DNA from: Crotalaria pallida
Taxonomy: Eukaryota > Streptophyta > Magnoliopsida > Fabales > Fabaceae
Length of the DNA: 64,000 bases
Assembly (NCBI GenBank): GCA_037953625.1
Contig: CM075656.1
Location: forward strand, 81,859,001 to 81,923,000
Direction of reading: 5' to 3'
The notes beneath the pieces were generated by a model. That model saw nothing but the letters and a program-made list of their open reading frames with translations, searched no databases and had not been told where the DNA came from. Position numbers and translations under genes: made by a program. This document shows, in pieces, positions 50,108 through 61,017 of the stretch (the first letter of the stretch is position 1; each line of letters opens with the position of its first letter).

Positions 50108-50918
50108 ATCTGAAATTTCAAGCCAATTAAAAGAGGTTTAAGTCAAATTAAACATGGAGATGAACACAAGAGCATAAGACAATCAGTCATAAAAGATAGT
50201 CAACTATTGTGTTGTTATCCTAAGAATCTTGCTAACTGTTAAAGCGGGATTAACATCTCTGAAATAAAAGCACACGAACTTTCCTGTTTTCCATAGGATA
50301 AAAGAACACAGACTACTTAATATCTAAAAGAAGCAAGAGCAATCACAAGGACTAAACCAAATGTCCACCTGGCTCATAGTCATGAATTATCAAGTACAGA
50401 GGTCATTTAAAAAGCTTATCAATATATGAAATTTCCACCAAAACCATGAACTATTTCCATTGATGTCATGCCATATAACAGATCTCTGATCCAAAATGAA
50501 GAATGTCAGAGTCAATCAAAAGGAATTACAATTTTGGATTTGAAATGACGAAAAATTCATGCATAAAAAACTAAATTCAATGACTATAGAACCAGAAATC
50601 CTCAAAGGGAAAATAAAAAGCTATTGGGATAAAGTGCTCCATTCTTGTGCATTAAACTTAGTTAATCAAAAATATGAGAAGAAAAAAATAAGTACTGTGA
50701 GATGAATCGGAAAACAGATAAGAATAAGTGCTTCATTCTTGTGCATTAAACTTAGTTAAGAATAAGTAGCAGATAAGAATAAGTGCTTCAATCTCAGTTA
50801 CACAGTTAAGAATAAGTAGCAGATAACCAGAGAAGCAAAAATATAACACCCAAGAGAAGAACAAATGAAACCCAACACAAAAGCAAGCAAAAAACAGAGA
50901 AGAAGGTCTCACCTTTAC

Positions 50919-51058
50919 ACACGAAAACGAGGGGAACCGAGGAAACGAAGGTGGAGGCGGAAACGGCGGTGGAGGCGGCGCTGGAGGCACACGAAAACGA
51001 GGGGAACCGAGGAAACAAAGGTGGAGGCGGAAACGGCGGTGGAGGCGGCGCTGGAGGC
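50919..51058. repeat. 70-bp tandem duplication near the MULE right end
   Basis: 'acacgaaaacgaggggaacc' at 50919 recurs at 50989, followed each time by 'ggtggaggcggaaacggcgg'. The copies differ at about one base. It falls in the presumed leader of ORF2. Further 'gatcgcaggcggtggaag'-type repeats follow to about 51120. Confidence 0.9.
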
Positions 51059-51292
51059 GATCGCAGGCGGTGGAGGCGTCGGTGGTTGCGGCGGCGATCG
51101 CAGGCGGTGGAAGTTGGTGGAGAAGGTTGGGGAAGGAATATGAAAGGTTGGGGAAGGGAATATGAGGTTGGGGTTTGTGGTTTGAGAAGTTATAGAATTG
51201 AAATGGAGGGAAGTTATAACAAGGGTAATTTTGGAATATTTAGAAAAAATGGGGTTTGTAGGATAAACAATGGGGTTTGTAGACTAAACCCC

Positions 51293-51938
51293 ATGTCGAA
51301 TTAATTATGAGCCTGAAATTGGACATGAAAATACCATAATACTCCTATCTCTTTCAAATCTCAAACCTTACTTAATTACCCTTCACCTTTTCTTTCAGCC
51401 ACCGTCTTCCCTACATCACTATGCCTCCCTCTGTTCCCATCATCTCACATCCTAACCCTCACTATAACCCACAAAACTCCACCAGCTCTTTAGCTCTATT
51501 TGTCCCTCGTCACTTCAGCCTGACCAAGCCTCCGGTGGTAGCACAAACATCAATAACAATGATCATTTTCAATAGTCTCGTATTCAAAACATTTTTTTAA
51601 TCGGGGTTTCTCGAAAATCCCTTTCTAAACCTGACTTCTGGGAAATCAATGTTGTGTTTATGGTGGAAGAGATAAAGAGAGCGATATGACAAAGAGAGTA
51701 AGGAGTGGAGGATTAAAAAAAATAAGAGGGATGCGACTTCTGACACTGGGTGGTTTGAGTGTGAAGGATAGAAAGAACTTGAGACATGAAGGAGAAAGGG
51801 ATGGTTCAATTATGGAGTTCAAAAGAAGAAGTAGGCGGGTGGTGAATATGCATGAAGAAGAAGGGAGAGGAAGTTTATTTGGATTGTTTGGTTGTTTAGA
51901 TCATCATCACCGAGGAACTTTATTGTATCCATAGCTAA
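51293..51938. other. Gap between MULE and next MITE
   Basis: Pyrimidine-rich then purine-rich sequence; open frames on both strands reflect composition. No gene recognised. Confidence 0.4.
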
Positions 51939-52275
51939 TTAGGGACGTCCCTAACAGGTGGGAAAAACTTTTTCTCTGTCCTTAATTATTATCTCCCCTA
52001 ATTACGGACAAAGAAAAAGAAAGAAGTGTGGGGTAACGTGGAATTAAAAAAATATATATATAGTTTGTTAATGGTGTTTTTTATTTATTGTAAAATATTA
52101 AGAATGTGAAGCAATATGTGGGAAAAAGTTGTAAAATATTAAGGACAAAAGTTGGTTCATGGGTGTGGAGAAAAAATGTGTTTGTTCCTAAAAATGTAGG
52201 AATGTGTGAAGAATAATAAAGTAATGCATTGGGTCTATTTAAGGACAAAAATCCCGTTCACAGGTGTGGTCTTAG
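51939..52275. mobile_element. Probable MITE
   Basis: The left part 'ggacgtccctaacaggtggg' has an imperfect mirror in the right part 'cccgttcacaggtgtggtct', and 'ttctctgtccttaatta' near the left answers 'tatttaaggacaaaaat' near the right. Target duplication not resolved. Confidence 0.45.
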
Positions 52276-52330
52276 AATCCAAAACTAATTTTGTGGGGTA
52301 CAAAATATAACTTTCTTTATTTTTATTTTA

Positions 52331-53192
52331 GAGTTTTGATTTCTAACCCCCAAAGTAGAGATTTTATCCCCCATTTCAATTTTTCGTTGATAATATTACT
52401 CTTTCGCGTGTTATTTTTTCCATCTCTCCGTCGTCGGAAACCAGTTTCCGTTCCCACAAAACGGAAATATTTCGTCTGCTACTTGCCAGAAAAATTTCCT
52501 AATGCAGAGAGACGGAAATAGTTCCGTATGCAAAGAGACGAAATGAATAAAGATACACGAATAATAATAAGACAACATGGTATGGATATTATTGGTAATG
52601 CTTATGTGCTTTAGTGCTTCATTCTATATTTTGTTTAACCAAAGAGATGGTGGTGCTACTTTCCATGAGCTTCCTCATCTTGCTCCTTTGCTTCTTTCTT
52701 CTCATGATGCTCATGAAAGGCATATCTACCTACTCCCATTGTAGCTACTAGCGCAACCTCCTCTTCTATCTTGTGCCTATGAGCATTCTGGGTCTTTCTT
52801 TGCCTCATGCTTCTCGTACTATTCATATTCATCCCATGCCAATTACAGCAGAAAAAAAGTCAATTATCTTGTATATTTTTCTTTTAGTTTTAAACTGTCA
52901 TATAAAGGAATCAACTATGTGCGGATATGTAATGCTCTGTGCCGCTGTGCGGCTGCTTTAATAACATGGCTTTTGTGATTCTTTTTCTCTCCCCTAAAGT
53001 AGATTCATTCCGTCTCTCTGCAGTAGGAAATTTTTCCGTTAGGTAGCAGATATAATATTTCCGTCTCCGTGGGAACGGAAACTGGTTTCCGGCGATGGGG
53101 AGACGAAAAAAATAACACACGAAAAGGTAATATTGTCAACAAAAATTGAAATGGGGCCAAAATATCTATTTGGGAGCCAAAAATTAAAATTC
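52331..53192. mobile_element. Pack-MULE carrying an ASR gene fragment
   Basis: Long terminal inverted repeats of about 200 bp cover 52331-52540 and about 52997-53192. They start 'gagttttgatttctaac' on the left and, read inward on the other strand, 'gaattttaatttttggc' on the right. They include 'ggaaaccagtttccgttccc', mirrored in the right arm. The 9-bp flank 'tttatttta' is identical on both sides (52322-52330, 53193-53201). The arms carry alternating 'ggaaa' and 'tttccg' words. The 450-bp interior is unlike the arms and contains the ASR fragment described separately. Confidence 0.9.
52635..52840 (-). pseudogene. ASR: Captured ABA/stress/ripening (ASR, ABA/WDS domain) gene fragment
   Basis: On the minus strand it reads YEKHEAKKDPE, then after a frame change HRHKIEEEVALVA, then GRYAFHEHHEKKEAKEQDEE and AHGK, a stop, HHHLFG and a stop. 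This order is that of the ABA/WDS domain at the C-terminus of plant ASR proteins. One frameshift and one premature stop (a Lys-type codon turned to TAG before the terminal His run) make it non-functional. The sequence left of 52635 is probably the original 3' UTR. It sits wholly inside the Pack-MULE arms. Confidence 0.9.
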
Positions 53193-53201
53193 TTTATTTT
53201 A

Positions 53202-54158
53202 TTCATTCACTATTTAAGCCGGCCCAACATTATTCATTGAGTTTTATTTTATTTTTTTATGGTGAGTTTTATTATTATTTTTAACTATATTTGAAATGAA
53301 ATATATTTAATACTATTTTTTGTCGGTATAAAAATATACAATAAAATATATTTAATAACTTGTTTAAAAAGAATTTATAATTATTCTAAAGAAAATACCA
53401 AATGTTTAGAAAATAATTCTATCATATTATTACTTTTTAAATATTTAGGATGTTTATTCATTTCTCCTTATTAACTTTTTCCTATTTATTTTTCGTTCTT
53501 TTCTCACGCATATGATCCCCTTATTCATGTGATTTGTCCCTTACCAAATAGCACATATCTTATTCTTATTCATCTGATGACAGCGAGATGTTTAATTAAC
53601 GTAGTAACCATTATTTGTTCATGCTAATAATTCAGGGGCATTGTGAGGATAGAGTAAGATTATTGACCTTTGTCACCCTCAAACATGAGAAGGGAAAGCA
53701 AACCTTGATTTTTTTTTTTTTATTTTTTTATTTTTTTTGCACTGAATGGAGGAGATTCATCGCATATTTACTTGTCCATAATTAATGAGTGCTCCTGATT
53801 GCTCAACTTGTCGCTATGGCCATATCTTTTGACCGGGTGAGCATCTAGCACCAGAGAATTGAATGATGTTTACGTAGATTTTCTATGAGCATTCCGGTTA
53901 ACTTAGGTTCCAAGATTCATTCATACCATGATTGAGATTCCAAAGCTAAAGGGTCATTTGGTGCAGCTGTAAGCCTGTAACATTTTCACATTTCTATTGA
54001 CTTGTGGTATAATACAATTGGAAATTAAATTTATAACATCAATTCTTAAATGTTAATTTCTTAAGAGCTGACTTAGTTTATAAAGCTACAAGATATCTAG
54101 TGTGAGCATCTGCTTTCTAATCTTGGTAGCCATAATTTTCTCTTTCCTTTTTTTTTTT
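53202..54158. other. Intergenic, no gene recognised
   Basis: AT-rich, no supported exon or element end. Confidence 0.4.
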
Positions 54159-54262
54159 TTTTTACATGGGAAGTCTGGGACTAGAACCCATGACCTGGGG
54201 GAGGGGAGGGGGAAATCCTAAATGTCCCTATAGCCACCAACTAGGCTGTCTTACGCGGACTT
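54158..54262 (-). mobile_element. SINE, third family, minus strand
   Basis: Read on the minus strand: 'gtccgcgtaagacagcc', A-box-like 'tagttggtggctatagg', B box 'gggttctagtccc', then an A-rich tail (the T run at 54148-54163). A truncated relative lies at 55083-55141. Confidence 0.6.
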
Positions 54263-55504
54263 TTGTCTTTCCTTTTTTCGTCAAAACTTTACCTTAAAAA
54301 AATTGTTATTCCTGGCAGGCCATGATTATATTATTTTAATAAACTGAAATCTTTGCATCAATGAAAATGTTGAATGATGTCCAATTATGAAACAAATATC
54401 TATCTTAATTATTGTCCTTCATTTGCAAATTATAATAACATAACCAACCATATGGCCGACTAAAAAAATTGGATATGTAAAATTCAAGTTTCCTCGATGC
54501 TGAAACTTCTAGTAGCGTACGTCAATGATTATTCAACTAAACTAGTACATATGATTTTTTTTTTTTTTCCAGTCACATTATTTTAAATTGATTTAATATT
54601 CTCTCAAGTAGGATGCTTTCGATGATCCTTTCCGGAGTATACAGTAGTTTATTTTATTCTATGTGCTCTAAACTGTTATACGAAACAAGAGACACCAGAT
54701 AAAGATCAAGATCATATTCTTTGCGATAAACCATAATTTAAAAGGCTTATTAGACCCCACACCTTATCAAAAGCAAACTATATTTGTTCCCAGAACTGTT
54801 TCCTTCTTTCCTTTTTCCCTTCTATATCTGGTAATAAATTACTATTGTAACAAGCATGTGGGGGACAAAGAATTAGGTCTGCTCCCTAAAGTTTATGAAA
54901 GAATCTCTCTCGTCTTATTTAATACATCATATTTAATCATATCATGTATATTACTATTAAGATAAAAAAAAATGATTGATCAACCTACAAAATTAACTTA
55001 TGCAAATAGGTTTACATCAGAAAGGGGGTTATATGTGTCACTTGCTTATTATTGATTGGTTAACCGGTGACACGTATCATTTTTTTTTATGGTATAGACT
55101 TGTCCCTGCAGCCACCAACTGGGCTGTCTTACGCGGACGATTTATCATGATTTATAAGATGAATAATTGAAAAAAAAAATCCTGGATATGTATGTAGGGA
55201 ACATGTGGAAATTAAATGTTTGATGGTTAAAGATCGACAAATCTAGTTTATTTAGGACAATTAAGGAAAGAAAAATTAAACACCTCCAACTAATTATAAA
55301 ATGCAGCACTGCTATTTGGTACGACTACTTCAGCAAGACAATTAACGACATGACTTGGCAAATTAATTAATTCTCCCACTTTTTAATTAAGTCTTAATTA
55401 AAATATAGCATATCAAAAGGAAAAGAATAAAGGTAGTGGGATGGGGGATGCCGTTTCATTCTCTACTGTTTTCGTGTGTAAACCCACCTCGCTTGCAATT
55501 TATT
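54263..55504. other. Intergenic with a truncated SINE (55083-55141)
   Basis: The SINE piece shares 'tgtcccTGCAGCCACCAACT' and 'gggctgtcttacgcggac' with the copy at 54158-54262, allowing for a few changes. Nothing else recognised. Confidence 0.45.
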
Positions 55505-55803
55505 TACTCCCTCCATCCCTTAATATAAGGCACCGTTTTAGTAGAGTTAGTGTCCATTTTTATAAGTCGTTTTAGAATATCTAGGTAATATTCAAGAGTT
55601 TATTCCAAATACACCCCTCATAATTGCATAGGGGTGCTAGGGTAATAATTACAATAGAGAGAAATGAATAGAGTTGTAAAGTTTTAAATAGGGGTAACCT
55701 TGAAATGACAACATATTTTTTGATAAATTTGAGAGTAATAATTACTTTTCTTAATCTGCGTGAATTAGGTAAAAGTGACTTATATTAAGGGACAAAGGGA
55801 GTA
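55505..55803. mobile_element. Stowaway-like MITE, well preserved
   Basis: Ends 'tactccctccatcccttaat' and 'attaagggacaaagggagta' form a clean inverted repeat with TA. Inner pair 'aagtcgttttagaatatct' is less conserved. About 299 bp. Confidence 0.85.
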
Positions 55804-56724
55804 TTTTTTTTTCATGTTAGGGATCGAACCCCTATCATGCTTATTCATTTTTATTCATTTTTCGTCTTTGTTCTCCATGAAAATGGATTCTCTGCGGTCA
55901 CACTTGTGACTTCTGACGGCATGAAATCCTAACCTTTAAAAATAATTTCTTTTACAATTAAATTTTAAAGAAAAAATAATGCATGTATTTTCAACCCTTG
56001 GATGATTGACTGCATGATAGATGAAATCAGAGAATCGAGATCCGTTCTCCATGGGTACATGTACATCTGCATCCCAATATTTAGATCTTTAGTTATTACT
56101 GCCATTACTTTGAGGCCAAGTGCATAGACCTTCGATGTAGTTATCAAAAGAGGATGGTATAGTTCCAAAAAGTGAATTACAGCACATGAAAAAACCATTG
56201 TCATCATGTCTGTAATAGAGCAACAATGCCCGAGCAATAAAGGAGGATGAAGTAGTGAGTCCACTAGACAACAAGGCTAGCCACAAAGGAAGAAGAGGAA
56301 GAAATTGTGAGGCACAGAGCAGAGTATTTGAACATGCAAGAAGAATCAAAGAGCTATTAGAGATGATAGGAGGAAGATGAAGAAATTGAAAGCGCCTAAG
56401 AAGAGATTGAGAGAAGATCAACAAATCTTAAATTTAATCTGAAAAAAGCGAATCCCAATCTCAGTTTTTTTACGTGTTTTATTTAAATTAAATAATTATT
56501 ATTTTAAAACTAATAAAAAAAATGCCATTTTTGAATGTTTGTCGGATGTCTTGTTGCAATTGTCGCACCATTAAGCATTTCTCTTATAAAATGACTTATA
56601 AATATGATCAAATAAATTTGTTTAGAATGTAACCTATAAGGCTATAAATAGGACTTGAGCGAGTCTAAATATTATTAGGCAACAATCGTTCTAATAATAA
56701 TGACACTAATTAAGTAATGGAAAA
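55804..56724. other. Intergenic; open minus-strand frames of doubtful value
   Basis: Frames at 56424-56089 and 56264-55965 overlap on the same strand and encode hydrophobic, Leu/Ser-rich peptides. No family recognised. A MITE remnant at 56580-56665 ('ataaatatgatc' ... 'ctataaataggacttgagcg'). Confidence 0.3.
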
Positions 56725-57003
56725 TTACTCCATTCGTTTCTAAAGAGTAAGTGAATTTTAAGTTTATTGCACATATATTATGAAGTATAATTAATATGTT
56801 AATTAATATTAAATTTATATAATACTTACTTGGTTTATCTTTTGTCTCTTTTTGATAATTATATATATTTTTTCACTTATTATCGTTGGACTAAAATTGT
56901 AAAAATAGTAATTAATATTTCATTGAATTTATATAAACACAGTTAACTGGGAATGTTTTTTTTTCCCTTAAAAAGACAGTTAGTACTATTTACGAATGAA
57001 GTA
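56725..57003. mobile_element. Stowaway-like MITE
   Basis: Left end 'tactccattcgtttctaaag' and right end 'gtactatttacgaatgaagta' are inverted with TA. Non-coding. Confidence 0.65.
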
Positions 57004-57086
57004 GCAGTAAAAAAGCAATTTTTAGGATTTTAGAGAAAAATAATAGTACGTAATATGAATTTATGAGAAGACCGTTGTTGTTGTTC

Positions 57087-57098
57087 TTATTATTATTA
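57087..57098. repeat. Left piece of an interrupted (ATT)n microsatellite
   Basis: 'ttattattatta' directly abuts the Helitron terminus at 57099; the right piece begins at 61410. The two are probably one tract split by the intervening Helitrons. Confidence 0.7.
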
Positions 57099-58088
57099 CT
57101 AGTAAATTTTCCCGTGCATTGCACGGGTTTTAATTGTTTTTTCTTAGTATAGATTTTTAAAATGTTTTTTTTAATGATAAGTTAATATAAACTTTTTTCT
57201 ATAAAGATGAATGACATGTATTTTATTTAATTAGTAATATCATTGCAAGCAACTTATAATTAAACTTTAGCATGTTAATAAAAAAAATCTTAACATAAAT
57301 AATTCTCTTCAAATGAATATTATTCATAAAATAACTAGACACAAAATAAATGCTAGAAATGTTTACAAAATATAAGAAAAAGAAAAAGCATCTTCTTCAA
57401 TATTCATTGCTATCTTAATGGTCATCTAACATGCAAAGAAAAATTAGCAAGTTGCTTATGTCATAATGTATGTCCACCTAACCAAGATTTTCAGTTCCTC
57501 AAATGGACCAAGCAGAACTTTCTGTTTTCTCCTATCACCCGAATAAAATCCATCATCTTAGACAACATTCGAGCCTGCAAATTTCATTCCGCATATCTAA
57601 ACTCTCTAGCCGTTGCTTCTCTTTTTACTTTGATATTTCATGGTGGTTGTTCTTAGTCTCAATTTTTTCTTCAATTATCAAAGTTACTATCAGAATTCAG
57701 AATGAAGCGCTAGTCATTTTCAAGCTCTTGTGTCAATTTTCTTCTCCAACCCAAACCAACACCAAAACAATCTACATATGCACCCAATTATGTGTAATAA
57801 AAAGTTAGCAAATTTAATACTTGGCAAAAAATGAAAATAAAATTCTTTAGCTAACACAATAATCTAAATGAAAAATATGCTTTTAAAGTGATAGGAATTT
57901 ATTTTTTTATACTACCACTGAATGTGTGACCTGTTAACTATAGAATTCTAAACAAAGTCAAGGTAGGAATCAATATTGCTGCAAAGAATCAATAGGACTT
58001 TCAACAACCTTAAAAGAATAACACACAATACACATTAGTAAATAATTAATAACCAAGAAAGAAGAAAAGTAAAGCAAATTAGAATCAT

Positions 58089-58253
58089 ATTCACTTTTGG
58101 AACAGTACCAGGTTGGACCTTATTAAGAACATTGCATAAGATTATCCCAGTTCTCAAACCAAGCCTAAACTCTTCCTCGAATAGCTCTGCTGGTAAATCT
58201 TCTAAATGTTGTTGCGTCGTATCTTCTAAACTCCAACCATTTTCCTCAACCAC
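58089..58253 (-). pseudogene. KIN14: Captured exon of a kinesin-14 with calponin-homology domain
   Basis: It encodes EEEFRLGLRTGIILCNVLNK then VQPGTVPKV, the first conserved block of the CH domain in plant KCH/KP1-type kinesins. The frame stays open upstream (NGWSLEDTTQQHLEDLPAEL). It is followed by AT-rich sequence without further kinesin exons nearby. A short duplication, 'gttgcgtcgtatcttctaaa', repeats at about 58210 and 58257. The motor domain is absent, so no kinesin can be made. Confidence 0.85.
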
Positions 58254-58779
58254 CCTGTTGCGTCGTATCTTCTAAATGCTGCATCTAGAAGGAGGATAAT
58301 TTTTTTTTACATAGAAACAACATACATCATCAACATCAGAGAGAAAATAGGAGGATATTTCTTATTTAATATCAATATGTTGCTTTTTTCATCTAGAAGA
58401 AATTCAATTCCCAATTTGTTTTTAATGTTGTAGCAAGTCCTAAAGAGGGTCTGGAGGGAGGCACAGGTAGTGGAGTGAAGAGATACACTCACATGGCATG
58501 GTACTTCTCTCCTATTCTTCCCTTTTATGCCATCTATCTTAGAGATACACATAATTGATTCCCTTCTACAGTGTCATATCCTTTCATTTTTCTGATTGAC
58601 CTTTATGCTAAAAAAACATAGAAGATAGATAGATAGATAGATAATAATATCGAAGCCTTTTCATGAAGTTCACTTTAAAGTCCCTTTCTCCTATAGGATA
58701 GTTGTCATCAAGTTTTCAAATTTGTCATAATCAAATGCTCTAATTGCGGGGGGAGGGGGGGACGTAACACACGGGAAAC

Positions 58780-58855
58780 ACATACAATAGCATCGACAGG
58801 GCATGCCTCTTGACAAAATCCACAATAAATGCACTTGGTCATGTCAATATCATAC
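58780..58855 (-). pseudogene. NDUFS8: Captured exon of complex I subunit NDUFS8 (TYKY)
   Basis: After an acceptor-like 'cttttag' the minus strand encodes YDIDMTKCIYCGFCQEACPV followed by DAIV. This is the first 4Fe-4S cluster motif (CxxCxxC...CP) of the 23-kDa NADH dehydrogenase iron-sulfur subunit. The sequence then leaves the family. Only this short exon piece exists here. Confidence 0.9.
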
Positions 58856-60627
58856 CTAAAAGATTTGGGAAATAAGAGAAGCAAGAAAGAGTAATTGAGG
58901 AAGGAGAAGAGGTAGCAGCAGGCAAGGAAAGTACATACATAACTGAAATTAATCGCAAAGACAAATGACTACATATTTCTATTATCTACTACTCCATACT
59001 AAGTTTTACTTATCAATATTGCTTCACCAATTCTATAAGCGCATGTTATTCACCAAGATGGGCAGACTACATATTTCTATTTTCTACTACTCCATACTAA
59101 GCTATCCTTACAATGTAACTAATGCATGAAGCATTATAAAGCATCTAAATAAGATGTCTAGTGTTAGAGAAAAAATGAGATTAGAGAAACGAAGTTTGGT
59201 AAGCACATTGAAATATACAAATCATTCAACAAAAACATGTACATGAGGTGCACCAGGTTTGAGATTTTCAAGCATTAAACTTAGGAATAAAGTATGATTG
59301 CCTCAAAAAATCACTTTAGTCTAAAATCACTTTAATTTGTAATCAAATAAAAAAACCTCTTGTGCATTTTCCAATCATCCATTATGATCATGAGAATATC
59401 AACCAAACTCATACAAATTAAACAATTCAAAATCAAAACTCATTTTCAAATTTAAGCAAATGGCATAAATCAAACATAAACATAAGGAAAATCAACATTT
59501 ATTCCAAAGAGGAACAAACACCTTATATGTATTTCTAATAATCAAAGCAAATTCATAAAAAACACTCAAATGTAAATCATAAAAAGAAATAGGACAATGC
59601 CTTCAGAAATCATATGGGCATTTTGTCGAGCAGTTGGTATGCACTACGAATCTCACTATGAATGTAAATAAACATAGGACATCTACAGGTGAAAAATGCA
59701 AACAAAAAACAGGATACCCGTAAGGAAAAAATGAAAAAGAGGAAAGCTATGGAAAGGAAGAATAAAATTGCAATCTTACCACAATTTTTGATCACTGTGA
59801 TCACAACCTCGACCCACAATCTTCAGATTAATGCCACTTCGAGAGAGAGAGGGAAGATCGCAAGGATGAAGAAACTTTCTCTGCACCCATATATAAGAAA
59901 ATCATAAAATCACCATCTACAAAGCCCCCATGGTTATTTACTAATTTCAACCATACAAAAAAAGGCAAATAAATGGAAAAAAACACACAAACAGAGAAAA
60001 AAGAATAGAAATCCTAAGAAAAATACCAAATCAAAACCCTAAATAAGACAATATAAATAAAATCGAAACCTAAATAGAAGTCTAAATAAAACTAAAATCT
60101 CACATTTCTCGTGATCTAAACATGTGTGCAATTTTGGAAAGTTGTTCTTGTGACATTAAAACATAGAAAATAAAGAGAGGAATAAGAAGAAAAAAAATCG
60201 AAACAGAGAAAGTGTGAGACGAAGAGGGAAGAGATAGATAATGTAGTGAGATAGAAAGAGAAAGAGATAATAAACATGGAGAAAGAGAAAGAAAGAAACA
60301 AAGAAAGAGAAAGAGAGAAAGTAAAGTAATAAAAATGCATTAAAAATATTTTCTAATAGACCTTTCATATACTCCTTAAGTGCACAATTTTCTTTTCATT
60401 GGGCATGAAGTAGTGTGCACACTTTCCTCAATTTAATACAATGTAGAAGATAATTTTTAAACAATTTATTTATTATTATAATAACAATTTAGATTAGTGA
60501 AAATTTTTTAGGAAGCCAAAAAGTAATGGAGCATTAAAGAAGACATTAGGAGGGAAAACAACATTTAGGAGGATCATTGGAGGGAAATAATTTTTGCCCT
60601 CACTTCTCCTATTTTATATTATATTGA

Positions 60628-61014
60628 CTAGCACCTATGCCCGTGCGATGCACGGGCAGTAACGTTATGGCAGTTTTTTACAAATAAGCATGACAGTTTT
60701 TATCAGTTTTTTTTATGAACTACTGATGTGTTAAAACATGATGATGGATGGTGGTTTTTCCAATTGTTATTGTAATTTAGTGTAAGTTTAGGGGTATTTT
60801 AGTCCTAAAAAATTAGACAAACTCTCTAAAAAAGAGAGTTTCCTTTATTATAGTAGTAGAGAAGTAGAGATAGAGATAGAGATGGTGCAATTATCATAAA
60901 GATGCAGTTATTTCTTTAGTAACCACTCATACCCAAGGGGCATTTTGGGTAAAAAAAATGGACAAACTTTTTTGTTAGTTAAACAAACCATGTTTGCTTC
61001 ATTATAGTAAAAGA
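60628..61014 (-). mobile_element. Small Helitron, copy 1 of a tandem pair
   Basis: Minus-strand 3' end: hairpin 'gcccgtgcatcgcacgggc' then CTAG at 60631-60628. 5' end: TC at 61014-61013 ('tcttttactataatgaagc'). 387 bp, non-coding. Nearly identical to copy 2 at 61018-61409. Confidence 0.85.
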
Positions 61015-61017
61015 TTA

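Larger units (their letters stand above)
46461..51292 (+). mobile_element. Mutator-like element (MULE), about 4.8 kb, with two convergent ORFs
   Basis: The terminal inverted repeats share an exact stretch of about 43 bp from 'tttagtctacaaacccc' on the left, mirrored at 51243-51288. Flanks 'atgtcggac' (46452-46460) and 'atgtcgaat' (51293-51301) agree at 7 of 9 bases, so the duplication is old or the border is off by a few bases. Inside: a left leader with a splice donor, a cluster of 'cggaa/ttccg' words, transposase with OTU domain, then a convergent ORF2 on the minus strand with its own leader exon beginning near the right TIR. This mirrors the two convergent genes of maize MuDR. Probably once autonomous; the OTU frame is now broken. 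Confidence 0.85.
57099..60627 (-). mobile_element. Non-autonomous Helitron (~3.5 kb) with captured gene pieces
   Basis: On the minus strand the 3' end shows the Helitron signature: the hairpin 'cccgtgcaatgcacggg' followed after a few bases by CTAG at 57102-57099, then T. The 5' end would be TC at 60627-60626 ('tcaatataatataaaatagg'), directly beside a smaller Helitron. No Rep/helicase coding seen. The body carries exon-like pieces of two unrelated genes (58089-58253 and 58780-58855), both on the element's own strand. The 5' border is the less certain one. Confidence 0.7.

Noticed and set aside
50733..51018. Pro/Phe-rich frames on the minus strand near the MULE right end
   Set aside because: They run through a tandem repeat and past a good splice donor at 50913, so they look like untranslated leader read through into intron.
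55965..56424. Hydrophobic Leu/Ser-rich frames on the minus strand
   Set aside because: They overlap each other on the same strand in different frames, start without context and match no known family.
57503..57808. Plus-strand frame of about 100 codons within the large Helitron
   Set aside because: No recognisable domain, and it runs opposite to the captured exons; likely a chance frame.
59610..59819. Minus-strand frame with a PPR-like phrase (SAYQLLDKMP)
   Set aside because: A single phrase is too short to support a pentatricopeptide repeat; noted only as a possible further captured piece.
60116..60368. Phe/Ser/Leu-rich minus-strand frames
   Set aside because: Reflects a purine-rich low-complexity tract ('gagaaagaaag') within the Helitron, not a protein.
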